In this document: piece after piece, positions 52,365 through 61,700 of the stretch
Layout: every line of letters starts with the position of its first letter
Position numbering within the stretch: the first letter of the stretch is position 1
Assembly: GCA_017983695.1 (NCBI GenBank)
Contig: JAGOAX010000001.1
Location: 524,185-588,184 of the forward strand
Direction of reading: 5' to 3'
DNA from: Ferruginibacter sp.
Lineage (GTDB): Bacteria; Bacteroidota; Bacteroidia; Chitinophagales; Chitinophagaceae
DNA length: 64,000 nucleotides
Made by a program: the position numbers and the translations under genes
The notes under the pieces: generated by a model
Databases searched by the model: none
The model's input: the letters and a program-made list of their open reading frames with translations, nothing else
Told to the model about the DNA's origin: nothing

Positions 52365-55250
52365 ATGAGAAAATTTATACTCGTACTTAGTATTTTAAGT
52401 GTAGGAATTACTGTACATGCACAGGTAAAAGGAACCGTAATTGATTCTGCCAGTAAAAAACCTATCGACAAAGCCGTAGTGGGTTTGGTTATTAAAAGCA
52501 GCCCTACAGATACCACTTATACTTTTACCAACGAAAAAGGCGAGTTTAGTTTTGATGTAGTGCCTGCTTCTAACTTCTCTGTAATTATAAGTAACAGTGG
52601 TTTTACACCCGTTGCAAAGTTTGTGCCCGTAAAACAGGCAGAAAAAACCATCAGCATTGGCACTGTAATATTAGCCAGCCGTGCCAAGTTATTGGATGAA
52701 GTAGTAGTACAAAGTGCCCCCATTATTGTTAAGGAAGATACTGTAGAATACCGTGCCGATGCTTTTAAAACCAAGGAAGGTGCTGTAGTGGAAGACCTGT
52801 TAAAAAAATTACCCGGCCTTGATGTTGATAAAGATGGCAATGTAAAAGCACAGGGTAAAAGCGTAACCCGGGTAAAAGTAAATGGTAAAGATTTTTTTGG
52901 CGGCGACTTAAAAACTGCCACCAAAGAATTGCCGGCCAATATTGTAGATAAGATACAGGTGATAGATGATTATGGCGACCAGGCAACTGTAAGCGGTATT
53001 AAAGATGGCGACCCCGATAAGATCATCAATATTGAATTAAAAAAAGATAAGAACAAAGGTTTTTTTGGAAGAGCCACAGTTGGTGGCGGTACCGAAGACC
53101 GTTACCAGGCTTCTTTTAATGGCAACTATTTTAATAACAATAAACAAATTTCTTTAGTAGCCAACAGTAATAATACCAATGCCTCATTGTTTAATTTTGG
53201 TGGTGGTGGCAACCGTGGTATGAGCAGTATGATGAGCACAGGCATGAGTGTTGTATCGGATATGGGAGGTGCAGGCAATATGAGAAACATGATGCAAAGT
53301 GGTGACATGAGCCAGTTTGGCGGGGGCAACTCAGGCGGCATTACTACTACCAACTCTATTGGCACCAACTTCAGGGACCAGTGGGGGAAAAGAGTGAGTG
53401 TTTACGGCAGCTATTCTTACAGCCACAGAAATACCAGCCAGTTAAAAAACACATCGTCACAAAATTTTTATCAAACCAGCAGCTTTATCAATAACCAGGA
53501 TTTAAATTCAATTTCTATTGGCGACAACCACAGGGCAACATTTAATTTAGAATACCAGATAGACTCTTTTAATTATTTAAAAATTACCCCTAACGTAAGC
53601 TATAGCAGCAGCGATGGTAACAGCAAAACTATTTTTGATTATAATCAAACCGGTTCCGGTAAAACCAGCGATGGTAGTAATAAAACCGTATCCGGTTCCA
53701 CATCACCCAATTTAAGCGTTAACGTTTTATACAATCATAAGTTCCGTAAGCGTGGCCGTAATTTTTCTGCTACTGCAAGCCTTGGTAATTCCGAAAGTAA
53801 TTCCGACCAGGAAGTCACCAACCTGAGTTATCAATATGTAGCGCCATATATTGGTCCACGTAATACTTTTCAATATATCGACCAGCAAAACGACAATCAT
53901 AATTATGGTGTACGGTTAACTTATTCGGAGCCTATAAATAAATTCCGCACCCTCGATTTTTCTGCTTCGCACAATTTAAATTATGCCCGTAACAATAAAA
54001 AAACTTACAATGTTGATTCGCTTACACAGGCAAAAACCATGAACAACTTTTTAAGTAACGATTATGAAAATGATTTTTACAACAACCGTGTTGGCGTATC
54101 CTTACGCACCATAATGAAAAAATATAATTACACGTTAGGTATTAGTGTACAGCCGGTTGACCTGAGAGGAAAATCCCTTACCAACGACAGCGCCTATAAA
54201 TCTATAACAAGGGTAAATATTTTCCCGGTGGCAAGAATGACGTATAACTTCAGCAGAACAAAATCGCTGAACATGAGTTATAGTGGTACTGCCAACCAGC
54301 CATCTTTCAGTCAGTTGCAGCCTGTTGTTGATTTAAGTAATCCACAAAGTGTCAGCTCGGGTAATCCTGATCTTAAGCCTTCTATAAATCATAATATCAA
54401 TGCTTCTTTCAACAATTTTAATTTTATAACCGGCAAGGTATTATTTACCAATATCACCTTCAGCACTATAAAAAACCAGATCATTTATAAAACATCCCGG
54501 TTAAATAGTGGTGGTGCTTCAGTTTCTGTTCCTCAAAATGTAAACGGCTATTATAACCTGCTTGGTTTTTACACCTATTCAAAACCGTATAAAAACAGGA
54601 AGTTTGTTTTAACATTTAATGGTTCTGCCAATTACAATCACAACGTTAATTTAACCGACAGTATTGAGGTAAACGGGGGTACTTTAAAACAAAACCTGAA
54701 CGTTCAAAAAATAACCGGTAATAACTGGGTACTTAGCCAGGGTTTTGTTTTTGAAGTAAATCTTAAAGACTGGCTGCAACTGGGTACGGGGGTAAATTAC
54801 AGTATCAACGATAATAAATATAAAAATGCAGGCAACGCTTCGTCATCAACATTTCAAAATACATCAAGCAATGCCTGGACATTTACCAACAATATTAATA
54901 TCGATTTAACCAAGCGCCTTATTTTAAAATACGATGTTGATTATACCATTAATAATGGCCTTGCCAGCAGCGTAAGTCAAAATCCGGTGTTAATGAATGC
55001 ATCGCTGGAGCAGCAGTTGTTTAAAAAGAAAAACGGCATCATAAAGTTTTCGGCCTTCGACCTGTTTAAACAAAACACCAATATTAACCGTACTGTAAAC
55101 GCCAACTCCATAATTGATACCCGTACCAATCGCCTTACCCGTTATTTCTTACTCACTTTTACCTACCGCCTTCAAAAATTTGTGGGGCAGCAGGCACAGG
55201 GTGGAGGTATGAGAACAATGGGAGGTACAAGGGAGATCAGGACATTTTAG
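52365..55250 (+). CDS. large outer-membrane beta-barrel protein with carboxypeptidase-regulatory-like domain
   Basis: The start is ATG 52365 (MRKFILVLSILSVGITVHAQ, a signal peptide); a frame open to 52317 adds 16 residues. The 961-residue protein has a regulatory-like domain (residues about 21-95), a plug-like domain (GAVVEDLLKKLPGLDVDKDGNVKAQGKSVTRV as landmark at about 125-155; IQVIDDYGDQATVSGIKDGDPDKIINIELKK), and a C-terminal barrel. It belongs to the outer_membrane_beta-barrel_3 type of TonB-receptor relatives. A Gly/Met/Ser/Asn-rich loop at about residues 268-330 contains many Met residues. Confidence 0.9.
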   Translation: MRKFILVLSILSVGITVHAQVKGTVIDSASKKPIDKAVVGLVIKSSPTDTTYTFTNEKGEFSFDVVPASNFSVIISNSGFTPVAKFVPVKQAEKTISIGTVILASRAKLLDEVVVQSAPIIVKEDTVEYRADAFKTKEGAVVEDLLKKLPGLDVDKDGNVKAQGKSVTRVKVNGKDFFGGDLKTATKELPANIVDKIQVIDDYGDQATVSGIKDGDPDKIINIELKKDKNKGFFGRATVGGGTEDRYQASFNGNYFNNNKQISLVANSNNTNASLFNFGGGGNRGMSSMMSTGMSVVSDMGGAGNMRNMMQSGDMSQFGGGNSGGITTTNSIGTNFRDQWGKRVSVYGSYSYSHRNTSQLKNTSSQNFYQTSSFINNQDLNSISIGDNHRATFNLEYQIDSFNYLKITPNVSYSSSDGNSKTIFDYNQTGSGKTSDGSNKTVSGSTSPNLSVNVLYNHKFRKRGRNFSATASLGNSESNSDQEVTNLSYQYVAPYIGPRNTFQYIDQQNDNHNYGVRLTYSEPINKFRTLDFSASHNLNYARNNKKTYNVDSLTQAKTMNNFLSNDYENDFYNNRVGVSLRTIMKKYNYTLGISVQPVDLRGKSLTNDSAYKSITRVNIFPVARMTYNFSRTKSLNMSYSGTANQPSFSQLQPVVDLSNPQSVSSGNPDLKPSINHNINASFNNFNFITGKVLFTNITFSTIKNQIIYKTSRLNSGGASVSVPQNVNGYYNLLGFYTYSKPYKNRKFVLTFNGSANYNHNVNLTDSIEVNGGTLKQNLNVQKITGNNWVLSQGFVFEVNLKDWLQLGTGVNYSINDNKYKNAGNASSSTFQNTSSNAWTFTNNINIDLTKRLILKYDVDYTINNGLASSVSQNPVLMNASLEQQLFKKKNGIIKFSAFDLFKQNTNINRTVNANSIIDTRTNRLTRYFLLTFTYRLQKFVGQQAQGGGMRTMGGTREIRTF

Positions 55251-55257
55251 GTTAGCC

Positions 55258-55302
55258 GCAGATTAACGCAGCATATTTATATTTTCCTGTGTTAATCTGT
55301 GC
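55258..55302. repeat. GCAGATTAACGCAG inverted repeat
   Basis: GCAGATTAACGCAG (55258-55271) and CTGTGTTAATCTGTGC (55287-55302) form a stem of about 12 pairs, with a 15-nt loop. It begins 8 bp after the beta-barrel gene stop. It could act as a terminator or be a member of a dispersed palindrome family. Confidence 0.6.
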
Positions 55303-55348
55303 AAAATATGGCCTCAAAACCCCAGTTTTCCACGGCTGATAATCTGCC

Positions 55349-55379
55349 TTGAATTTTAAACGCTTTTGCCCTACCTTTG
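55349..55379 (+). promoter_or_regulatory. promoter for atpG: TTG-N20-TACCTTTG
   Basis: TTG at 55349-55351, 20 bases of spacer, then TACCTTTG at 55372-55379. Both elements and the spacing fit the -33/-7 promoter pattern of Bacteroidota. The ATG at 55420 follows 40 nt downstream. Confidence 0.65.
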
Positions 55380-55419
55380 CCACCCTAAAACCAAGCGTTA
55401 ATTTTATAATATTTACAAT

Positions 55420-56301
55420 ATGTCAGGTGCATTAAAAGAGGTACGGAACAGAATTAAAAGTGTGCAGAGCACACAGCAGATCACCAAAGCCATGAAGATG
55501 GTAAGTGCGGCCAAGCTCCGCAGGGCACAGGATGCCATTACTCAAATGCGCCCCTACTCTAAAAAACTGCAGGAAGTGTTGGGCAATATTATAAGCAACA
55601 GCGATGGAGATGTAAAAATTGCTTTGGCAGAACAAAGAACTGTAGAAAACGTATTGATTATTGTAGTTACCAGCGACAGGGGTTTATGCGGTGGTTACAA
55701 CAGTAACCTTATTAAAGCAGCCAAAGCGGTTATTAATGAAAAATATGCTGCACAACATGCAAAAGGCCATGTGCAGATTTTACCTATCGGTAAAAAAGGC
55801 TACGAACATTTTACAAAGAATGGTTTTAAAGTAGTAGATAAATTCTGGGATATTTTTACCGGCTTAAGCTTTGATAAAGTACAGGCTGCTGCAAAATATG
55901 CCATGGATGCATTTGCCAACAAACAAGTGGATGCTGTGGAATTAATTTACAGCGAATTTAAAAATGCAGCTACCCAGCGTTTTGTAACAGAAGCTTTTTT
56001 GCCTGTACAAAAAGTAGAAAAAGCCCCCGGACAAAAAAATGCCGATTTTATTTTTGAGCCCGGAAAAGATGTTTTGATAACTGAACTGATGCCTAAAATT
56101 TTAAACACTCAATTGTTTAAAGCCACTTTAGATGCCAATGCCAGCGAACATGGTGCAAGAATGACCGCAATGGATAAAGCAAGCGACAACGCTAAAGAAT
56201 TACTGAAATCATTAAAGATAAGTTACAACAGGGCAAGGCAGGCAGCCATTACAACCGAATTAACAGAAATTGTAAGCGGCGCAGCAGCATTGCAGGGTTA
56301 A
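55420..56301 (+). CDS. atpG: F1F0 ATP synthase subunit gamma
   Basis: This 293-residue rotor shaft subunit has the N-terminal coiled-coil helix (LKEVRNRIKSVQSTQQITKAMKMVSAAKLRRAQ), the SDRGLCGGYNSNLIK motif and the C-terminal NARQAAITTELTEIVSGAAAL helix. It couples rotation of the c-ring to ATP synthesis. It stands alone here, with an outer-membrane gene upstream and scpB downstream, instead of within an atp operon. That separation occurs in some Bacteroidota. Confidence 0.97.
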   Translation: MSGALKEVRNRIKSVQSTQQITKAMKMVSAAKLRRAQDAITQMRPYSKKLQEVLGNIISNSDGDVKIALAEQRTVENVLIIVVTSDRGLCGGYNSNLIKAAKAVINEKYAAQHAKGHVQILPIGKKGYEHFTKNGFKVVDKFWDIFTGLSFDKVQAAAKYAMDAFANKQVDAVELIYSEFKNAATQRFVTEAFLPVQKVEKAPGQKNADFIFEPGKDVLITELMPKILNTQLFKATLDANASEHGARMTAMDKASDNAKELLKSLKISYNRARQAAITTELTEIVSGAAALQG

Positions 56302-56306
56302 AAAAT

Positions 56307-56430
56307 AATGTGCTGATTTGCTAATGCGATAATTTGCTAATACTTATCAGTATAGAAAATTTTTAGTAATCCAAATAGCATTAGAATTCAAAAAATTAGC
56401 TAATCAGCACATTGGCTAATTAGCAAATTA
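56307..56430. repeat. inverted repeat of AATGTGCTGATTTGCTAAT words before scpB
   Basis: The 19-mer AATGTGCTGATTTGCTAAT (56307-56325) reappears inverted at 56395-56413 with one difference. Further TAATTTGCTAAT words stand at 56327-56341 and 56415-56430. The repeat occupies nearly the whole atpG-scpB gap. Confidence 0.65.
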
Positions 56431-56436
56431 ACAACA

Positions 56437-57162
56437 ATGGAACTCTCTCAAATTATACCACATATAGAAGCATTGGTTTTTGCCAGTGATAAGCCATTAA
56501 CCAATATTGAATTGGTAGAACTGGTGAATAATGCTTTGGGCTTTATTGAAGACAGGGCTACATTGGAACAGGTTGAAGCCGCTGTTGAAGGTATACAGGA
56601 AAAATACAGTGCCGAGTTTTATGCTTTTGAATTAAGGGCAAGTGGTGGCGGATGGCAGTTTCTTACCAAAAAAGAATATTATAAAACAGTAGCCTTACTT
56701 AACGGCGATAAATTTTTAAAACGTTTATCTACCGCAGCTTTGGAAACACTGGCCATTATTGCTTATAAGCAGCCCATCACTAAAAGCGAAATGGAAGCCA
56801 TCCGTGGCGTGAATTGTGATTATGCTGTACAGAAATTATTAGAGAAAGACCTGGTGATCATCTCGGGTAGAAAAGAAGAAGCCGTAGGCCAGCCACTACT
56901 CTATTCCACCTCTAAATCTTTTATGGATTATTTTGGTATTAACAGCCCCGATGACCTGCCTAAGATAAGTGAAGTGATGATGGAAGAACTGGTAAATGCC
57001 ACCAACGTAATTGAAGCACAACAGGAAATGGCAGATTATAATGCCGCTACCGAAGCTGATGCAGCAACTGCACCTGAAGAAGTGATGATTGAAGAAGTGG
57101 TGGTAATAGACGGAGAAGAAGCAGTTCCTACGGATGATGCCAATGCTGCAACTCAAGCATAA
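56437..57162 (+). CDS. scpB: segregation and condensation protein B
   Basis: This 241-residue protein is a paired winged-helix partner of ScpA in the SMC complex. It has ALVFASDKPLTNIELVELVN, LRASGGGWQFLTKKEYYKTV and the family block LSTAALETLAIIAYKQPITKSEMEAIRGVNCDYAVQKLLEKDLV (residues about 92-135), then GRKEEAVGQPLLYSTSKSFMDYFG. The C-terminal tail (about 195-241) is acidic and low in complexity (ATEADAATAPEEVMIEE). A hairpin at 57183-57215 ends the gene. scpA is not adjacent. Confidence 0.95.
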   Translation: MELSQIIPHIEALVFASDKPLTNIELVELVNNALGFIEDRATLEQVEAAVEGIQEKYSAEFYAFELRASGGGWQFLTKKEYYKTVALLNGDKFLKRLSTAALETLAIIAYKQPITKSEMEAIRGVNCDYAVQKLLEKDLVIISGRKEEAVGQPLLYSTSKSFMDYFGINSPDDLPKISEVMMEELVNATNVIEAQQEMADYNAATEADAATAPEEVMIEEVVVIDGEEAVPTDDANAATQA

Positions 57163-57182
57163 AAATAACTGGCAATAAATTT

Positions 57183-57215
57183 AAAAAGTATGAGGTTGAT
57201 TGCTTCATACTTTTT
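57183..57215 (+). terminator. intrinsic terminator after scpB
   Basis: AAAAAGTATGA (57183-57193) and TCATACTTTTT (57205-57215) form a perfect 11-bp stem with an 11-nt loop, ending in the T run. Confidence 0.8.
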
Positions 57216-57266
57216 TATTTATAAGATAATCTCTCCTGTCTCTACCATCCGTATTCTCATCCTTCG

Positions 57267-57274
57267 TAAATTCG
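57267..57274 (+). promoter_or_regulatory. -7-like promoter box 4 nt before lysA
   Basis: TAAATTCG is one base from TAnnTTTG, separated by CAGC from the ATG at 57279. Confidence 0.45.
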
Positions 57275-57278
57275 CAGC

Positions 57279-58481
57279 ATGTCATTATCAAAAGAACAAT
57301 TAATTGCTGCAGCAAAAGAATTCGGCACCCCGTTGTATGTGTACGATGCAGATAATATTACTGCACAGTATCAAAAACTAACTTCGGCCTTTGCCAAAAC
57401 AGACACTAAATTTTTTTATGCCTGTAAGGCTCTTACCAACGTAAATATTTTAAAGCATATAAAGAGTATTGGCTGCAATGTAGATTGCAGTTCTGTAAAC
57501 GAAGTAAAATTGGCTTTGCTGGCCGGCTTTGAGCCTGCGAATGTATTATATACTTCCAACGGTATTCACTTTAGCGAAATTGAAGAAGCACAAAGCCTGG
57601 GAGTAAACATCAATATCGACAGCCTAAGCAACCTGGAAAAATTCGGTGCAAAATTCGGGCATAGCTATCCTGTGGGTATCCGCCTGCGCCCCAATATTAT
57701 GGCGGGTGGTAATATCAAAATTTCTACCGGGCACGATAAAAGTAAATTCGGCATCCCTGTTGATCAAATGGATAAAATTACCGCCCTGGTAAATCAATAC
57801 GATTTATTCATCCAGAATTTACATATCCATACCGGCAGCGATATTAAAGATGTGGATGTTTTTGTAAAAGGTATTGAAGTGCTGTTCGATATCATCCCCC
57901 AATTCAAAGAATTATCTTCAATAGATTTAGGCGGCGGTTTTAAAGTGCCTTATAAAAAAGGCGATGCCGAAACCGATATGCCTTTGCTGGCACAAAAAGT
58001 ACATGAAGCTTTTGCCAATCACCCCAACCCTAATGGTAAACATTTACAGGTTTGGTTTGAGCCGGGAAAATTTTTAGTAAGTGCAGCCGGTTACCTGGTT
58101 GCCGAAGTAAATGTGATAAAAGAAAACACCAACACCAGTTTTGTTGGATTGAACACCGGGTTTAACCACCTGATACGCCCCATGTTTTACGATGCGTACC
58201 ACCAGATAGAAAATATCAGCAACCCGGCAGGCGAAGAAAAACATTACAGCATTACCGGCAACATCTGCGAAACAGACACTTTTGCCTGGGATAGAAAAAT
58301 TAATGAAGTACGTGAGGGCGACTTACTGGTTTTTAAAAATGCCGGTGCATATGGTTTTGAGATGGCGTCTAACTTTAACAGCCGTTACAAACCTGCCGAA
58401 GTAATGATAAAAGATGGCAAAGCGCAACTTATCCGCAAAAGAAATGTTTTTGAAGATCTGCTGACCAATCAGATTTTATAA
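57279..58481 (+). CDS. lysA: diaminopimelate decarboxylase
   Basis: This 400-residue fold-type III PLP enzyme has the PLP lysine K50 in FFYACKALTN, the substrate-binding CSSVNEVKLALLAGF, HIHTGSDIKD, the SIDLGGGFKVPYKKG loop, VWFEPGKFLV, TGNICETDTFAWD (catalytic Cys) and AGAYGFEMASNFNSR. It converts meso-diaminopimelate to lysine. The start is 4 nt from its promoter box. The A2M gene follows 251 bp downstream. Confidence 0.96.
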   Translation: MSLSKEQLIAAAKEFGTPLYVYDADNITAQYQKLTSAFAKTDTKFFYACKALTNVNILKHIKSIGCNVDCSSVNEVKLALLAGFEPANVLYTSNGIHFSEIEEAQSLGVNINIDSLSNLEKFGAKFGHSYPVGIRLRPNIMAGGNIKISTGHDKSKFGIPVDQMDKITALVNQYDLFIQNLHIHTGSDIKDVDVFVKGIEVLFDIIPQFKELSSIDLGGGFKVPYKKGDAETDMPLLAQKVHEAFANHPNPNGKHLQVWFEPGKFLVSAAGYLVAEVNVIKENTNTSFVGLNTGFNHLIRPMFYDAYHQIENISNPAGEEKHYSITGNICETDTFAWDRKINEVREGDLLVFKNAGAYGFEMASNFNSRYKPAEVMIKDGKAQLIRKRNVFEDLLTNQIL

Positions 58482-58732
58482 ACCTTCGCAATTAAATACC
58501 TGCAAAGTAATTTTTAGCCGCCGGAAATCAATTGATTTAAATTGGGGCTATCCACATCAGTTGTGTACTTATTTTGTGCAGTTATAAAATAAAAACGCTT
58601 TTATAAATCTTTTAACTAAAAATATTTATCCACGCTATTGCAGAATCCAAAAATTCTTACAACATTTACGTAACAAACCAAAAACAGTAAAATCGTCCTG
58701 GTTTTGCTGAACAATAAAAAATCAAAACTTAT
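58482..58732. other. 251-bp intergenic region before the A2M gene
   Basis: It contains a 14-bp perfect palindrome AAATCAATTGATTT (58525-58538), which could be a regulator-binding site, and AT-rich sequence. No terminator after lysA and no promoter box for the A2M gene could be identified with confidence. Confidence 0.4.
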
Positions 58733-61700
58733 ATGGTCCCCGACCGTGTTCACCGCCCTGAAAAGTTCAGTGTAACTTTTTTGAGCCTTGTCGTATTCCT
58801 TTCTGTACTGGCCGTCTCCTTTTCTTCCTGCAACAAAAAAGAAAAATGGATTGAGGTAGATCCGGCATTCAGCAAATTTATCGATGCCTACACCACCGGC
58901 ATCATTTCTAAAACATCTGCCATCCGTATTCAGCTTGCAGGTGAAGCCAATACCACACATGCTGTTGGCGAAGCAGTAAAAGATGATCTGTTTGATTTTT
59001 CTCCATCGGTAAAAGGAAAAGCCTTTTGGCTGGATGCAAGAACCATTGAATTTAAACCCGAGAGCTGGTTAAAAACAAATCAGCTATACACCGTAAAATT
59101 TAAACTGGGTAAAGTAACCAAAGTGCCGGAGAAGTACGACAATTTTAAATTCAGCATGCAAACTGTAAAACCATCTTTTAAAATAAGTGAAAATGGTTTA
59201 CGCAGCAATGGTGTAAAAAATAAAATGAGCTTTAGCGGACAAATAGAAACTGCCGATGTAGAAAAAGGAACAGAAATAGAAAAACTGTTAACCGCAACTC
59301 AAAATGGTAAAGCACTTAAAATAAACTGGCAGGCCAATGAAGCCACAAAAACCTACGGCTTTGTTTTGGATAATATTGAAAGAGGAAAAAATGCAAGCAA
59401 TATTGATTTGCGTTGGAATGGAAAACCGGCTGGCATGGAAGTTACAGGAGAAAAATCGGTTGCCGTTCCTTCAATTGGTGATTTTAAAGTGTTGAACGTT
59501 GTTGCGGTTAATGAAGCACAGCAATATGCTTCGGTACAATTCAGCGATCCTATTGCTGTGGGGCAGGATTTAACCGGCATGATAAACATCAGTGGCCAGT
59601 CAGATATTTCTTATACCATCAACGGCAGCGAAGTAAAAGTTTTTGGCAACGGAAAACTGGATGGCAATTATACAGTTAACATTAACGCTGGTATAAAAAA
59701 TACCTGGAGCGATGTATTGGATAAAGGTTTCACTTCCAATATCAATTTTGAAAACCGTTTGCCTTCAGTAAAAATTCATGGCAAAGGAAACATTCTGCCC
59801 AACAGCGGCAGGCTGGTATTGCCTTTTGAAGCCATTAACTTAAATGCAGTTGACATCAGCATTATAAAAATTTACGAACGCAATGTGCCGCAGTTTTTAC
59901 AACAAAACGATTTAGGCGGCAATGATGAGTTACGCCGTGTTGCAAAACCCATTGTTCAAAAAACTTTGCGTTTAGATGATGATAAAACTTTGGACCTGCA
60001 TAAAAAGCAACATTTCTCTTTAGACATTGATAAGTTTTTAAAAACAGAACAGGGCGCTATTTACAGGGTAACAATTGGTTTTCGGCCCAACTATTCTTTA
60101 TACCAGGGTGTAGATACTTCAGCAAAAAAAGATGGTGCTGATGAAGGTGAGGGTTATGATGAAGGCTACAGCGATGAATACAGCAGGAATGGTGTGGATG
60201 ATGATGACGAATTCTGGGGCAGGTACGATGAGTATTATCCTTACGGTTATAATTGGGAAAGAAGAGATGACCCTGCAAGTAAATCCTACTACAACAAAGA
60301 CCGCTGGGCCACCAGAAATATTTTAGCCAGCAATATTGGCCTTACTGCAAAACGTGGTAACGATAACAGCATCAGTATTGCAGTAAGTAATATTCTTACC
60401 ACCGAACCTATGGGTGGTGTCGACCTGGAAATTATAGATTACCAGCAAATGATCATCACCAAAGCAAAAAGCAGCGATGATGGTTTTGCCAATATCGATT
60501 TAAAACGCAGGCCTTATTTATTAATTGCAAAAAAAGGAAATGAAAGAGGTTATTTAAAATTAGATGATGGCAATTCACTTGCGTTAAGCCGTTTTGATGT
60601 AAGTGGGGAAGAGGTGAAGAATGGTATTAAAGGTTTCATCTTTGGTGAACGTGGTGTGTGGCGTCCCGGCGATACCATGTTTTTAAATTTTATTGTTGAA
60701 GACAAAGAAAACAAATTACCCAAAGACCTTCCGGTAGAGTTAAATTTGTATACACCAACAGGGCAATTGTATAAACATACTGTGCAAACTAATGCCGAAG
60801 ACGGGTTCTATTTATTTAAAACCAATACCGATGTATCATCTCCAACAGGTAACTGGCTGGCCAAAGTAAAAGTAGGCGGCGCCAGTTTCGAAAAACGTAT
60901 TAAGGTAGAAACCATAATGCCCAACCGGTTAAAAATAAATGTTGATTTTGGTAAGGATGCTTTATTGGGAGAAGGCAACACTAATACAGGAACCATTAAT
61001 GCCAAATGGTTATTTGGTACGCCGGGTAAAAATTTAAAAGCAAAAATTGATGCATCCTTGTATGCAAAAACAACCTCCTTTCCAAAATTTGCCGGCTTTG
61101 ATTTTGATAACCCTGCAACCAATTATCAAACACAACAAAAAACAATTTACGAAGGCACATTAGATACTGCAGGTAATGCACAACTAAAACCGGGTTTTGA
61201 AATTGATGAAGTTGCACCGGGCATGTTAACTGCAAACCTGGTTGTAAAAGTTTTTGAGCCAGGTGGAACTTTCAGTATTGATAATATGAGTATTCCTTAC
61301 AGTCCGTACACAAGTTATGTAGGCCTTAAATTGCCCGACGGTGAAAAACCTTTTGATTATTTGCTTGCAGGAAAAACCCATACCACACAAATTGTAAATG
61401 TAGACAGTAAGGGAAATTTAACCGGTGGTAACAATGATGTTGAAGTGGAATTTTACCGCATTCAATGGCGTTGGTGGTGGGATGATAATGGCGATAACCT
61501 CAGCAACTTTACACAAAACGAATACAACAAGTTGTTGAAAAAAGAAACGGTGCATCTTTCCGGTGGCCGTGGACAATGGACTTTTGGTACATCAGAAAAT
61601 GAATGGGGGCGTTATTTAATTTTAGTAAAAGATTTAAAGAGCGGTCATACCACGGGATCTACATTATACATTGATGAACCGGGCTGGCAAAGCCGCGGCG

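Noticed and set aside
58616..58960. Minus-strand open frame of 114 codons at the start of the A2M gene
   Set aside because: It is antisense to the A2M signal peptide and first domain and carries no recognisable feature.
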